A stretch of 47,727 nucleotides of DNA, from positions 1 through 47,727 of the forward strand of contig NZ_CANLKR010000039.1 of assembly GCF_947491715.1 (NCBI RefSeq), written 5' to 3'. Source of the stretch: an uncultured Shewanella sp. (lineage in GTDB: Bacteria > Pseudomonadota > Gammaproteobacteria > Enterobacterales > Shewanellaceae). The first letter of the stretch is position 1. Each line of letters starts with the position of its first letter. The translations under genes were made by a program, and so were the position numbers. This document shows positions 18,701 to 27,669 of the stretch, piece by piece. The notes below the pieces were generated by a model. The model had not been told where the DNA came from. It ran no database searches and was given only the letters and a program-made list of their open reading frames with translations.

Positions 18701-21058
18701 TTATTGTGCCAATAACTTCAACTTATATTCGATCTTCTGAGGTAATAAGGGAGTATTATCGTTATGAATATACTCCCCATAACCTGAACGATAAAAGACG
18801 GATAGCGGATGAGCTGACTGGCCTCCAGGTATCGTTAAAATAGCCTGCTCTTCCAATCCAGGCTGGACAATAAAACGCTCAGATGCACCGAAGTGTGGCT
18901 TTTGAATAGCTGGCATAAAGTTATCACCAAACCCTTTAACACTTGGCATATCTAACAATGGGCTTAATATTGGATATAAACGACTAAAAGGATGCTGAAT
19001 ATGCAGACGGTTTACTTTACCCCATGTTAAATCAGACAGTTGATTATTTTTACTGTATTTTTTGAACAATTCTTGCTTTAAACTTTTATATACCAATATG
19101 CTCAATTGGTGCCAAGTTTGGCCTTTTGCTAACCAAGATTGGGGTTTAGCGGCTAATAACTGCCATACACTGGGTTCTAAATACCGCTGGATCACACTCA
19201 AATTTTGTCCATAAGGGATAAGTGTGTTTTCAATCGGGGAAAAAACCTGTCTTAACAGCGCACCTCTAAAACGGCTGACTAATGTATAGCCAATCGAGTC
19301 TTCACAAGCGCAAGCTTGCCAATCTTTGATAAGCTTAATATCCTCTTTAAACTCTGCTTGATGTTCATTGAGTACATCGAGTAAAAATGTTTGCCATGGC
19401 ATGAGAAAATGGGCCTGATTATCACGTTGCATTTGATAAAAGTCATCTTCATCAAATAACTCAGATGAGATGAGTCGATCGTAAATTTGCACATTGCGCG
19501 CACCTAACGCATAACCACCGTCACCTAAACGCTGATTATCGACAACTGATACGGCTCTGGCATTCGCTGTCCATAATCGCCCTAGAGTAGGGTTGATCCG
19601 TTGTGGTAAATTCACATCATCTTGTTGCCATAAATCAAATTGATAATCTATTGCGGGCAAAGCTGTATTTTGCGGATTAGTTCGAGAAGGAAATGCACCC
19701 GTAGGTTGCCACGCCATTCCGCCCTTATCATCCACAACCAATAGATTTTGAATTGGGATCCCAATATTGGGAGCGAGTACCATAGCCTCTTCAACATTAA
19801 GCATTTTCTCTAAATCTAACACTTTAAAATTAATGGCATAGTCTTGATGAGCAACCCAAGACAAAGCATACTTGTTAACAGGATATGAATTCGCTATCCC
19901 TTCTTGCGCACCATTTTGATTAAGTAGTATTTCAGTAGATGTAACGGGACCAAATTGAGACATCTCAAATTGGTAGGCCACATCCTCACCGCCTCGTACT
20001 TTGATAAGCTCCGTTTTCAGAGTAACCACCGTATTTTCAGGCAAGGCTATCCAATCTGCGGTATCTAAATAAGCATTAGTCAATCCCCAAGCAATATGAC
20101 CATTACTTCCCACTATCACCCCAGGAGTGCCAGGCAATGATACGCCTGTCACTTGAACAGTGTGTTGTGTCACCTCATCAGGATAATTTAACTGCACTCG
20201 ATACCAAATTATCGGCACATTTAAGGACAAGTGCATATCATTGGATAACATCCCTTGACCCGTTTGGGTTAAATGACCACTCACAGCCCAATTATTACTG
20301 CCTTTATGAGGTAATTCAGCCATCACTTTAGATGGTGAGGTAAAAGGGAACTGCACATGATGAGACGCTAGAGCTGGAATAGTTGGAGAGTTAAGAGGAA
20401 TACGACTTAAATCAAGTGCCGCTTGAAATTGGCTAGGTTGAATTAAAAAATCCACCATTTCCTGATTAAAATGCTGCTTAATAAGTGTTAAAACTAAGTC
20501 CCTTGTTATCGTTTTCGATTGTAGATCAAGATACATGCTAAAAACAACCAACACACTGTCAGACATTTTCCACGGTTGCGGTGTCGCTCTTAATAATAAA
20601 TATTCAAAGCTAGGCATTACTTGTTGTTCTAAAGCAGTATTAACACCCTGAGTATAATGAAATAAAATAGCTTTTTCTTCATTCGATAGCCGAGATATAA
20701 TGGTCTCTGATCTTATTCTAAATTGATGAAATCGATTTTTTTTATCTAGCCCAACACTATGTGCGCCGAATAATTCTGATAGTTCTCCTGCCGCATTTCT
20801 TCTCAATAAGTCCATTTGAAAAAAACGATCTTGGCCATGAGAAAACCCCAAAGCATATGAGGCATCTAAACGATTATTTGCATTAATCACTGCAGTGCCT
20901 AATCGATCTCTTTCTAACGTCGCATCTTCACTTAATCCCTGTTGAACAGTATGTCCTTCTAATTGAGGTAAACTAAATCGTAGACTGGCATACATTATAA
21001 CGCCGATAACAAACAGCATAAATAAACATACAAAAGTAATATATTTCAATATCTTCAT
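18701..21058 (-). CDS. Penicillin acylase / acyl-homoserine-lactone acylase family Ntn hydrolase
   Basis: This 785-residue secreted or membrane-anchored protein has an N-terminal hydrophobic segment (residues 5-25). It then has a penicillin-acylase alpha chain (ALGFSHGQDRFFQMDLLRRN, residues 69-88), a spacer, and a beta chain starting at Ser254 in HKGSNNWAVSG. Family members cleave themselves before this Ser, which becomes the N-terminal nucleophile. Downstream LSNDMHL and GTPGVIVGSNGHIAWGLTNA are conserved beta-chain motifs. The family cleaves amide bonds in penicillins, acyl-homoserine lactones and other N-acyl compounds; the substrate here is unknown. AGGA lies seven bases from the ATG. 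The M20D amidohydrolase gene ends 45 bp upstream on the same strand, so the two may form an operon. Confidence 0.88.
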   Translation of the reverse strand: MKILKYITFVCLFMLFVIGVIMYASLRFSLPQLEGHTVQQGLSEDATLERDRLGTAVINANNRLDASYALGFSHGQDRFFQMDLLRRNAAGELSELFGAHSVGLDKKNRFHQFRIRSETIISRLSNEEKAILFHYTQGVNTALEQQVMPSFEYLLLRATPQPWKMSDSVLVVFSMYLDLQSKTITRDLVLTLIKQHFNQEMVDFLIQPSQFQAALDLSRIPLNSPTIPALASHHVQFPFTSPSKVMAELPHKGSNNWAVSGHLTQTGQGMLSNDMHLSLNVPIIWYRVQLNYPDEVTQHTVQVTGVSLPGTPGVIVGSNGHIAWGLTNAYLDTADWIALPENTVVTLKTELIKVRGGEDVAYQFEMSQFGPVTSTEILLNQNGAQEGIANSYPVNKYALSWVAHQDYAINFKVLDLEKMLNVEEAMVLAPNIGIPIQNLLVVDDKGGMAWQPTGAFPSRTNPQNTALPAIDYQFDLWQQDDVNLPQRINPTLGRLWTANARAVSVVDNQRLGDGGYALGARNVQIYDRLISSELFDEDDFYQMQRDNQAHFLMPWQTFLLDVLNEHQAEFKEDIKLIKDWQACACEDSIGYTLVSRFRGALLRQVFSPIENTLIPYGQNLSVIQRYLEPSVWQLLAAKPQSWLAKGQTWHQLSILVYKSLKQELFKKYSKNNQLSDLTWGKVNRLHIQHPFSRLYPILSPLLDMPSVKGFGDNFMPAIQKPHFGASERFIVQPGLEEQAILTIPGGQSAHPLSVFYRSGYGEYIHNDNTPLLPQKIEYKLKLLAQ

Positions 21059-21103
21059 CCCTGTTCCTTAGGATAAAATTAAAATGAATACATTAGCGTT
21101 AAC

Positions 21104-22465
21104 TCATTGATTAAAAAGACCCATTGCACTCGAAGTCATCGCTCTCACACCAGTATGAATAGTCACAGGGTAATCCGGTGCAAATTGGCTAGAATGCAAA
21201 GAAGGCAATGCTTCCTCCTTAGTAAGACTATTCGCATATTTGCCTTTATTCACGGATCCTAGCCAAAAAAGAGAAATGGGTCTCTTTTCTTTCGTCTTCC
21301 CATAAAGACCAAAGTCTTCTCCGGCCATAACAGCTGGTAATATTAGAACATTATCTGCTCCTAACTCCGCCTCAATACTACGCTTTATTTGAGCCGTTAA
21401 TGCAGGATCATTATAGGTAGAAGGGATCCGCTCATCTTCGTGTACGATAAGCTCAGGCATTAAATCTTGCGGCACACCCGCACTCATCGCAATCCCATTA
21501 ACCATACGTTTTAATGCATCAATCTGCTGCAATCTAACTTGCGGGTTATAAGAACGTAACGTTAACGCTAACTGAACTTCATTTGGAATAATATTATGTT
21601 TAGTGCCACCTTGTATCGCCCCAACAGTGATCACACTCGGCTCTAAAGGGGAAATTTCTCGGCTACCAATAGTTTGCAAAGCCAAAACCATTCTTGAGGC
21701 AAGCACGATAGGATCAATCGTTTCATGAGGATACGCACCATGTCCGCCGACTCCTTTAATGTTAATATCCACTGAATCGACATTGGCTAGCGCATAGCCT
21801 GAAGTGATCCCGACTTGACCCGCAGGAAGCTCAGCATTTACATGCAAGGCCAAGATATAATCAGGCAAAGGGAAGTCGCTAAAAATCCCATCTTTTAACA
21901 TAGCTTTAGCGCCACCACCCACTTCTTCAGCTGGCTGGGCAAGCAGAATAAGTGTTCCTTGCCAATCATGCTTTTTTTTAATCAGTTGCTCAGCGGTTCC
22001 CAATAAACTCACCATGTGAATATCATGCCCACAAGCATGCATCACACCCACCTCCTGATTATTCTTATCCAACTGTGTAACTCTTGATGCGTAAGGTTTT
22101 TGAGTTTGCTCTGTTATGGGTAATGCATCAAGATCAGTGCGAATAAGTAATGTGGGTCCATCACCATTTTCATAGATGCCGACTACACCATGGCCTCCAA
22201 TATCTGAGGTCACTTCCACTCCCATTTCAGCCATTGTTTTCGCCATCATTCTCGCTGTCTCCTGCTCTTGATAAGAAAGCTCTGGATACTGATGAAAGTG
22301 CAAATATAGTTTCTCTAATTTTGGCATAGCACTATCAACCGACAGGCTCAAAGGAGTTTGCCCTAATTGAGTGGGTTGAGCAGATCGAATAGATTGAGCA
22401 TTAAGGCTCATAGAAAATACTGCAGTAAAAATACAAATAAAAAGGCCTTTCATAAACACAAGCAT
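21104..22465 (-). CDS. M20D family amidohydrolase, exported
   Basis: This 453-residue metal-dependent amidohydrolase is of the M20D group (hippurate/indole-acetyl-amino-acid hydrolase relatives). It has a signal peptide (about residues 1-23, cleaved near SLNAQS), the metal motif HACGHD at 143-148, LLIRTDLDALPI at 107-118, and QPAEEVGGG further on. Family members hydrolyse N-acyl amino acids. The signal peptide implies a periplasmic enzyme. It lies just upstream of the penicillin-acylase-type gene on the same strand, so the pair may degrade N-acylated compounds outside the cytoplasm. The internal Met5 (22453) is an alternative start. Confidence 0.9.
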   Translation of the reverse strand: MLVFMKGLFICIFTAVFSMSLNAQSIRSAQPTQLGQTPLSLSVDSAMPKLEKLYLHFHQYPELSYQEQETARMMAKTMAEMGVEVTSDIGGHGVVGIYENGDGPTLLIRTDLDALPITEQTQKPYASRVTQLDKNNQEVGVMHACGHDIHMVSLLGTAEQLIKKKHDWQGTLILLAQPAEEVGGGAKAMLKDGIFSDFPLPDYILALHVNAELPAGQVGITSGYALANVDSVDINIKGVGGHGAYPHETIDPIVLASRMVLALQTIGSREISPLEPSVITVGAIQGGTKHNIIPNEVQLALTLRSYNPQVRLQQIDALKRMVNGIAMSAGVPQDLMPELIVHEDERIPSTYNDPALTAQIKRSIEAELGADNVLILPAVMAGEDFGLYGKTKEKRPISLFWLGSVNKGKYANSLTKEEALPSLHSSQFAPDYPVTIHTGVRAMTSSAMGLFNQ

Positions 22466-22559
22466 TCCGGCATTAAATCAACATGAATTCAACCTATCAC
22501 ACTCAATATGTTTAATAAATCCTCTTTATGTGTACTTTTACAACAAGTATCAGCCATTC

Positions 22560-23003
22560 CTATACCTCGTCATAGGCAAGTGGAATAGGAAAATGCTGAC
22601 AAAAACACACTAAATGGGAAGTTAATCTGTCATATAGATCCTGACGAGTATAAGGTAACTCATCAAGGTAAACACGGCTATCAAGCTCAGTGGGCATTAA
22701 AAAATTCGCTAATCGAGTAAGATCTTCATCAATACTTTTTTGTATCTCTTCATGATAAATCTGCTGCTCTGCCGCCACACCCGATAAGAAAAAATAACGT
22801 AAGAATTCAATTAAACCATCAAAACTATCATTCCAATTAAGATTGCCATTATTTTGTGCCTCCCATGCTAATAATTCAATGGTGCGCATTGCTTCGCCTT
22901 GAAGCGAAGCCGCTGGACCCGTACGGGGGACTAAATTTTCCCAAAGCCATAACTCAACATCATGTATACTGCCAGATAAGTTAATTTTTTGAGGCATATT
23001 CAT
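22560..23003 (-). CDS. Hypothetical protein, 147 residues
   Basis: I do not recognise this family. The protein is acidic and mostly helical in appearance. It begins MNMPQKINLSGSIHDVELWL, has Trp-rich early segments (ELWLWENLV and NLNWNDSF), and a His/Phe/Cys-rich tail (LVCFCQHFPIPLAY). No signal peptide or membrane segment is evident. It sits between the M20D gene and a 267-bp inverted-repeat element. Coding is likely because of its length and composition and because no longer competing frame exists. Confidence 0.6.
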   Translation of the reverse strand: MNMPQKINLSGSIHDVELWLWENLVPRTGPAASLQGEAMRTIELLAWEAQNNGNLNWNDSFDGLIEFLRYFFLSGVAAEQQIYHEEIQKSIDEDLTRLANFLMPTELDSRVYLDELPYTRQDLYDRLTSHLVCFCQHFPIPLAYDEV

Positions 23004-23065
23004 AGTATTCTCTGTAAACTGGATTAAAGCATCTGCATATTAACACACTCAAAAAAAGGCTTAAC

Positions 23066-23332
23066 TATACCCAAACCACTTGAAGATGCAGGATTCAGCT
23101 GGAATTAAAACGCGTTTAGGCAAGGCATTGAGTTGAGGGCTTAGTTATTCTAAGTTGATATTCAATAACGCAGAATAAAAGTTTTTTAAACCAGCCCGTT
23201 GGGAGCCTGTAAAAAGACTAACTTCTACGTTGCATCACCTCAAAAGGCAATAAGCATTCTTTCAATAATGCGCCTTGAATTAAGCCTTTTTACGGGCTCT
23301 GAAAACATGCACTTTCAAGTGGTTTGGGTATA
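23066..23332. repeat. 267-bp MITE-like element, copy 1
   Basis: The element is bounded by 25-bp terminal inverted repeats (23066-23090 and 23308-23332) that differ at only two adjacent positions, with ends TATACCC...GGGTATA. It encodes no protein of its own. A second 267-bp copy in the same orientation lies at 27284-27550, roughly four-fifths identical by eye. Its right end overlaps the last codons of the GGDEF gene at 23290-25206. It is best read as a non-autonomous inverted-repeat element; no matching transposase is in the window. Confidence 0.85.
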
Positions 23333-25206
23333 TAAGAGATAACCTCGTCGGTTTGTTCAAAATGATTTTTATAGGAAACAGAAATCAACTCATCAGCGCG
23401 TTTGACTAACATATCTAATTGACTATCAGGCTCTACACCTTGAATCACCCCAAAACTGGCTGTAATAGAAAATTCATGCCCAGAATATTGCGTGTCCAAG
23501 GACGTGATAGCTAAACGACAAGCATTTGCCACTTCCCAAGCTTGGGTTTCATTGAGATCAGGCAAAAGGATCATAAACTCCTCTCCTCCCATGCGAACAA
23601 AAATATCATCTTGTCGTAATAACGGCTTGATAGATTCAACAATTTTCTTTAATACCCAATCACCCGTTCCATGACCAAAACGATCATTGATAGCCTTAAA
23701 GTTATCAATGTCAAAACTGACTAAACTAAATGGCTTTTGTGCTTTTCGAGCCTTTTCATACAATATTTTACCAACATACTCACCCGCACTTCGATTATAA
23801 ATGCCCGTTAACGGATCGGTTTGCGCTAACATTTGATAGCGTGTTTTTTGCTTCATACTCATCACTATCCAAATCATTAAAAAACTCATCCCCCCCACTA
23901 ACAATGTCATCCATAAACGCATTTGTGTTTGATTTCGCTCAGCCATTTCTTTGGCCATCAAATACTGCCCTTTTTCACGCTCTAATACATCAAGTTGTCT
24001 CTCACTTTCTAATAACTGCAATTTAGCACTTTCAAATACCGTTAACTGGCCCTTAATCGTTTGCAATTGGGCTAATTTCGCCTTTTCATAAACCTGCCGA
24101 TAAAATAACGCTTGCTTTACTTCACCTAAAAGCTCATGAATATCAGCCAATAATAACGAAGCTTTAATGATCATCAGATCGATTTTTAGCTCTTTTGCCA
24201 TCTGATAAGACTTCATAGCATGTTGTTTTGCAATAACAAGCTGACCTTCACGCTTGGCAATATCAGCAAGAAAGGCATAAATGAAATCAAGTTCGCTAGT
24301 ATTATTGTCTTTCAATGCCATTTGATACGCAGTTTCTATGGCCTCACTGGCTAACAGCAAGCGATTATCTAACAAATACACTTCAGTAAGTGAACGTAAA
24401 TTAATTGACATAGCCCCCTTATCTTTCGCTTGCTCACATTCATAAAAAGCATCACGAAACAATTGAACTAAATGTGTTCGCTTGGTTAAATCATCCTTAA
24501 GCTGGTTCATTATTGCATTGGCATGAATGGTTGAAATATAACAACGGCGTATAGGTTTAGTGACTTTATCTAAAGTCGCAAAGAGTTTATCAGTATATTG
24601 CGCAGCGGCCTCGTAACGAGTCATACGAGAAAGCATTTCTACCATTAACATATACACATAAGCATCCGTATTGACATCATCGAGTCGCACCAAAAAAGGC
24701 ACTATTTGATTCAACACTTTAAGGGTATTTTCAACTTTATAGGAATCTGAGTACACACCCGCTAATAGGAGCAATAAATCTACATGCTGTTTAATAAAAA
24801 CCTCAGAAGGAGGCGTAGTTAGGTAACCTTGCAATAATTCTTCAGCAGCCTGCATATTGCCTTTAATCGCCCAAGATTGTGCTTTTAATTGCACAAGCCG
24901 ATATTGTAACGACAAAGGTAAATGTGACAGAAAAGGCAGCAATTTATCCGTTTCTGTCGTTACGCGCGCCTGATCAGTTAAACGGATCTCTTCAAGCTCG
25001 TTGATTTGAGCCTTAATCGCTGCGACATCCAGCTCTTGATTAAAAGTGTGCTCATTCTCACTTTGCTGTCCATTCGATGCTTGCGTTGACACAACTTCCA
25101 CAGAAGTTCCATTAGCAAGGCTTAAAGGGAGTAACATTTGCAATAAACATCCCCAAAAAACAATTAAAATAAAAGGGTTCATCCGCAATTTATTTATAGC
25201 AAACAT
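23290..25206 (-). CDS. TPR-GGDEF diguanylate cyclase (paralog 1), 3' end formed by a repeat element
   Basis: This 638-residue membrane protein has an N-terminal signal or anchor (about residues 10-32), a long helical TPR-like periplasmic region (about 50-400), a coiled stretch, one transmembrane segment (about 429-447) and a cytoplasmic GGDEF domain. The domain has TDPLTGIYNR, an intact GGEEF near residue 538 and an RxxD inhibition site (RQDD) five residues before it, so c-di-GMP synthesis with product inhibition is expected. The last 16 or so codons (YIPKPLESACFQSP) lie in the 267-bp element, and the usual C-terminal ADxALYxAK...GRN motif is degenerate. It starts 45 bp after paralog 2 and is probably co-transcribed. 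The ATG lacks a clear ribosome site. Confidence 0.9.
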   Translation of the reverse strand: MFAINKLRMNPFILIVFWGCLLQMLLPLSLANGTSVEVVSTQASNGQQSENEHTFNQELDVAAIKAQINELEEIRLTDQARVTTETDKLLPFLSHLPLSLQYRLVQLKAQSWAIKGNMQAAEELLQGYLTTPPSEVFIKQHVDLLLLLAGVYSDSYKVENTLKVLNQIVPFLVRLDDVNTDAYVYMLMVEMLSRMTRYEAAAQYTDKLFATLDKVTKPIRRCYISTIHANAIMNQLKDDLTKRTHLVQLFRDAFYECEQAKDKGAMSINLRSLTEVYLLDNRLLLASEAIETAYQMALKDNNTSELDFIYAFLADIAKREGQLVIAKQHAMKSYQMAKELKIDLMIIKASLLLADIHELLGEVKQALFYRQVYEKAKLAQLQTIKGQLTVFESAKLQLLESERQLDVLEREKGQYLMAKEMAERNQTQMRLWMTLLVGGMSFLMIWIVMSMKQKTRYQMLAQTDPLTGIYNRSAGEYVGKILYEKARKAQKPFSLVSFDIDNFKAINDRFGHGTGDWVLKKIVESIKPLLRQDDIFVRMGGEEFMILLPDLNETQAWEVANACRLAITSLDTQYSGHEFSITASFGVIQGVEPDSQLDMLVKRADELISVSYKNHFEQTDEVISYIPKPLESACFQSP

Positions 25207-25251
25207 AGTCTAGTGTACTCATGTATACCAAGGTCATTAAAATATAAAAAC

Positions 25252-27228
25252 TCAATAAGACATGACAGAGCTTGGTTGAGAAATAAATACCGGCTCGCTA
25301 TTTTTTGAAAAAATAACGGCATCACTGGCACGTTTTATCAGAGAGTCTAATTTTATATCGGGTAAAATAGCCTGGGTAACACCAAAACTCACCGACACCA
25401 CAAAATGATACCCCGTATATTGAGTATTAATGGCTAGCAGCGCCGAACGATAAGTGTTAGCAAACAACCACGCATTCTCTTCTGTCACATTAGGGAGTAG
25501 AATCATAAATTCTTCCCCGCCCATGCGAGCAAAAATCGCATCCTTGGGGATCACTTCGTTAAGGACTTCAACGATTTTTTTTAACACCCAATCACCTGTA
25601 GCATGTCCAAAGCAATCATTAAGAGCTTTAAAATCATCAATATCTAATGTGATTAAACTAAAAGGCTGTTGGGACTTTCGTGCATCTTGGTACAAAGCCA
25701 TGCCTTTCTCTTCACCCGCACTGCGATTATATATACCTGTTAATGGATCCCTTTCCGCCAAAGCTTGATATCGACGCTTTTGTAAAAAGCTCACACCAGC
25801 CCATAACAGCAGGAAAAAAAGGCTGCCACCGAGGAGCGTCATCAATAATCGAATATGGGTTTGCTTACGCTCATTAATTTGTTCTGCGACAAAAAATAAC
25901 GTTTGTTGCTTTGCTAAATTCTGCACTTGCCAATCTTTTTCTAATCGTTGTAATTTAGCACTTTCAAATGCTGTTAACTCGCCTTGAAGATCTTGTATTT
26001 TGATTTCATTATACTCTTCATATAATTTTCGATACGAAAGTGCCTTTTTAAAGACTTGTTTGGCCTCATAAACCTCAGCTAAACCCAATGTGCTATCAAC
26101 AAACAGTCGATTAACATTTAATGCCTCAGCAATGCCAATGGCCTTTAAAAAATACGCCTCAGCCACAGTCAACTCACCTTCTACCATAGCCATTTTTGCA
26201 GCATAAATATAAATAAAGCCCAGCTCTGCACTAGTATCGTTTTTCAATGCCAATGTTAAAGCACGTTCAAACGTTAATTTTGCTTGTTCAACTTGACCAT
26301 TCAGCCCATAAATCTCACTCATTAACCGCAATTGAGTCATTACCATCTCATTCTCGCCTGCGGCCTCACACTCAGATTTAGCCTTTCTCAAATAATTCAA
26401 TATTAAACGTCGCTGATCTTCATCTTGCTTTAAAGCCTGTGCTACCGTTTTCGCATGGGTACCGGCAATATAGCAACGCCTCATGTTATTGCTCACTTTA
26501 TCAAGCGTTGCATATAAAGCATCGGTATATTGCAAAGCCGCATCAAAGCGTGTCATACGTGATAGCATTTCAACCATCATCATATACACATACGCTTCAT
26601 TATCAATGTCATCCACTGAATCTAAAAAAAGCACCACTTGATTAAGGGTTTGTAGAGTCTGGGTCACGTCATCTAAGTCTGAATAAATCGCTGCAAGCAA
26701 AGCTAATATTTTAACGTACAGCGCGTTAAGCGCTTCTGGTGGAGGGCTGTGCATTTCTGCTTCAATAAAATGTACTGCTTTTGTTAATTCCCCCATTAAG
26801 GCAAAAGAATGGCCTTTTAAAAAAACAAACTCATACTGCAACGCGAGCGGCATAGTCTTATAGACTGGCAGTAATAAATCCGTCTCTTGTGCCACAAGCT
26901 CCACTTGCGTGCCCCGCAATGGCCTGAGTTCATCGAGCTTTTGCTTAAATTGTGCGGAAGTATAAATTGAGGATTGATGTCCATCACTGACTTTTATAGA
27001 TTGGGACAATTGAGACAATTCAGGTATTAACTCCATTTCATGAGACTGTATGATGTCAGTGACTTGGCTTTCTTCGGCCAGTATAGACACATGCATACAC
27101 ATGCTCGACAGCAAGACAAAACAAACCCCAAAAAAAGTAGCATGTCGGCGCCCTTCCCGTGCAATATATTGACTCGAAAACTGACTCTGAAAAAACAGTC
27201 GAGCAAAAAAAATTAATAAATTAGCCAA
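25252..27228 (-). CDS. TPR-GGDEF diguanylate cyclase (paralog 2)
   Basis: This 658-residue paralog shares the layout of its neighbours: a hydrophobic N-terminal segment (about 30-50), TPR-like helices, a transmembrane segment near 459-478, and a GGDEF domain with RDPLTGIYNR and GGEEF near residue 569. The residues five before GGEEF read PKDA instead of RxxD, so the inhibition site is lost. The C-terminal motif is also altered (IKRASDAVIFSK). The frame starts with TTG at 27228, supported by AAGGA nine bases upstream; the nearest upstream ATG is out of frame. The second 267-bp element lies just upstream, between this gene and paralog 3. Confidence 0.88.
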   Translation of the reverse strand: MANLLIFFARLFFQSQFSSQYIAREGRRHATFFGVCFVLLSSMCMHVSILAEESQVTDIIQSHEMELIPELSQLSQSIKVSDGHQSSIYTSAQFKQKLDELRPLRGTQVELVAQETDLLLPVYKTMPLALQYEFVFLKGHSFALMGELTKAVHFIEAEMHSPPPEALNALYVKILALLAAIYSDLDDVTQTLQTLNQVVLFLDSVDDIDNEAYVYMMMVEMLSRMTRFDAALQYTDALYATLDKVSNNMRRCYIAGTHAKTVAQALKQDEDQRRLILNYLRKAKSECEAAGENEMVMTQLRLMSEIYGLNGQVEQAKLTFERALTLALKNDTSAELGFIYIYAAKMAMVEGELTVAEAYFLKAIGIAEALNVNRLFVDSTLGLAEVYEAKQVFKKALSYRKLYEEYNEIKIQDLQGELTAFESAKLQRLEKDWQVQNLAKQQTLFFVAEQINERKQTHIRLLMTLLGGSLFFLLLWAGVSFLQKRRYQALAERDPLTGIYNRSAGEEKGMALYQDARKSQQPFSLITLDIDDFKALNDCFGHATGDWVLKKIVEVLNEVIPKDAIFARMGGEEFMILLPNVTEENAWLFANTYRSALLAINTQYTGYHFVVSVSFGVTQAILPDIKLDSLIKRASDAVIFSKNSEPVFISQPSSVMSY

Positions 27229-27283
27229 ATAAATGCATCCTTAGCAGAAAATTTCCATCTAACGCCGTATCAAAAACGGGGTA

Positions 27284-27550
27284 TATACCCGTGATACTTC
27301 AAGATCCAGGATTCAGTTGGAATTAAAAGCATTTTAGACAAGGCTTTGAACAGCGGGCTTAGTTATTCTAAGTCGATGTTCAGTAACGCAGTATAAAAGG
27401 CTTTTAAACCAACCCGTTGGGAGTGGGTAAAAGCACCTACTTCTGTGTTGCATAACTTGAAAAGGCAATAAGCATTTCTGCAATCATGCGCCTTGAATTA
27501 GGCACTTTTACGCACTCTGAAAACATGCATCTTGAAGTATCATGGGTATA
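27284..27550. repeat. 267-bp MITE-like element, copy 2
   Basis: This copy has the same length and orientation as copy 1, with terminal inverted repeats at 27284-27308 and 27526-27550. Its ends differ from copy 1 at five positions (9-12 and 17 of the repeat), and each change is matched in both arms, so the palindrome is kept. It fills most of the 441-base gap between paralogs 2 and 3; the remaining bases show nothing recognisable. Confidence 0.85.
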
Positions 27551-27669
27551 TCTCACTAAGCGTCCTTGCTATCTCAGTTGTTATTTTTATTATTTTAAGT
27601 TAATACCTTTAAATCAGCACCTTAAAGTAAAAAAAGGTCTTAAATCAGCGCTGTTGTGAGCGAGCTCTA

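Noticed and set aside
25454..25768. 104-codon frame opposite GGDEF paralog 2
   Set aside because: It lies antisense inside the conserved GGDEF domain, and a matching antisense frame occurs in paralog 1, as expected from the shared coding sequence.
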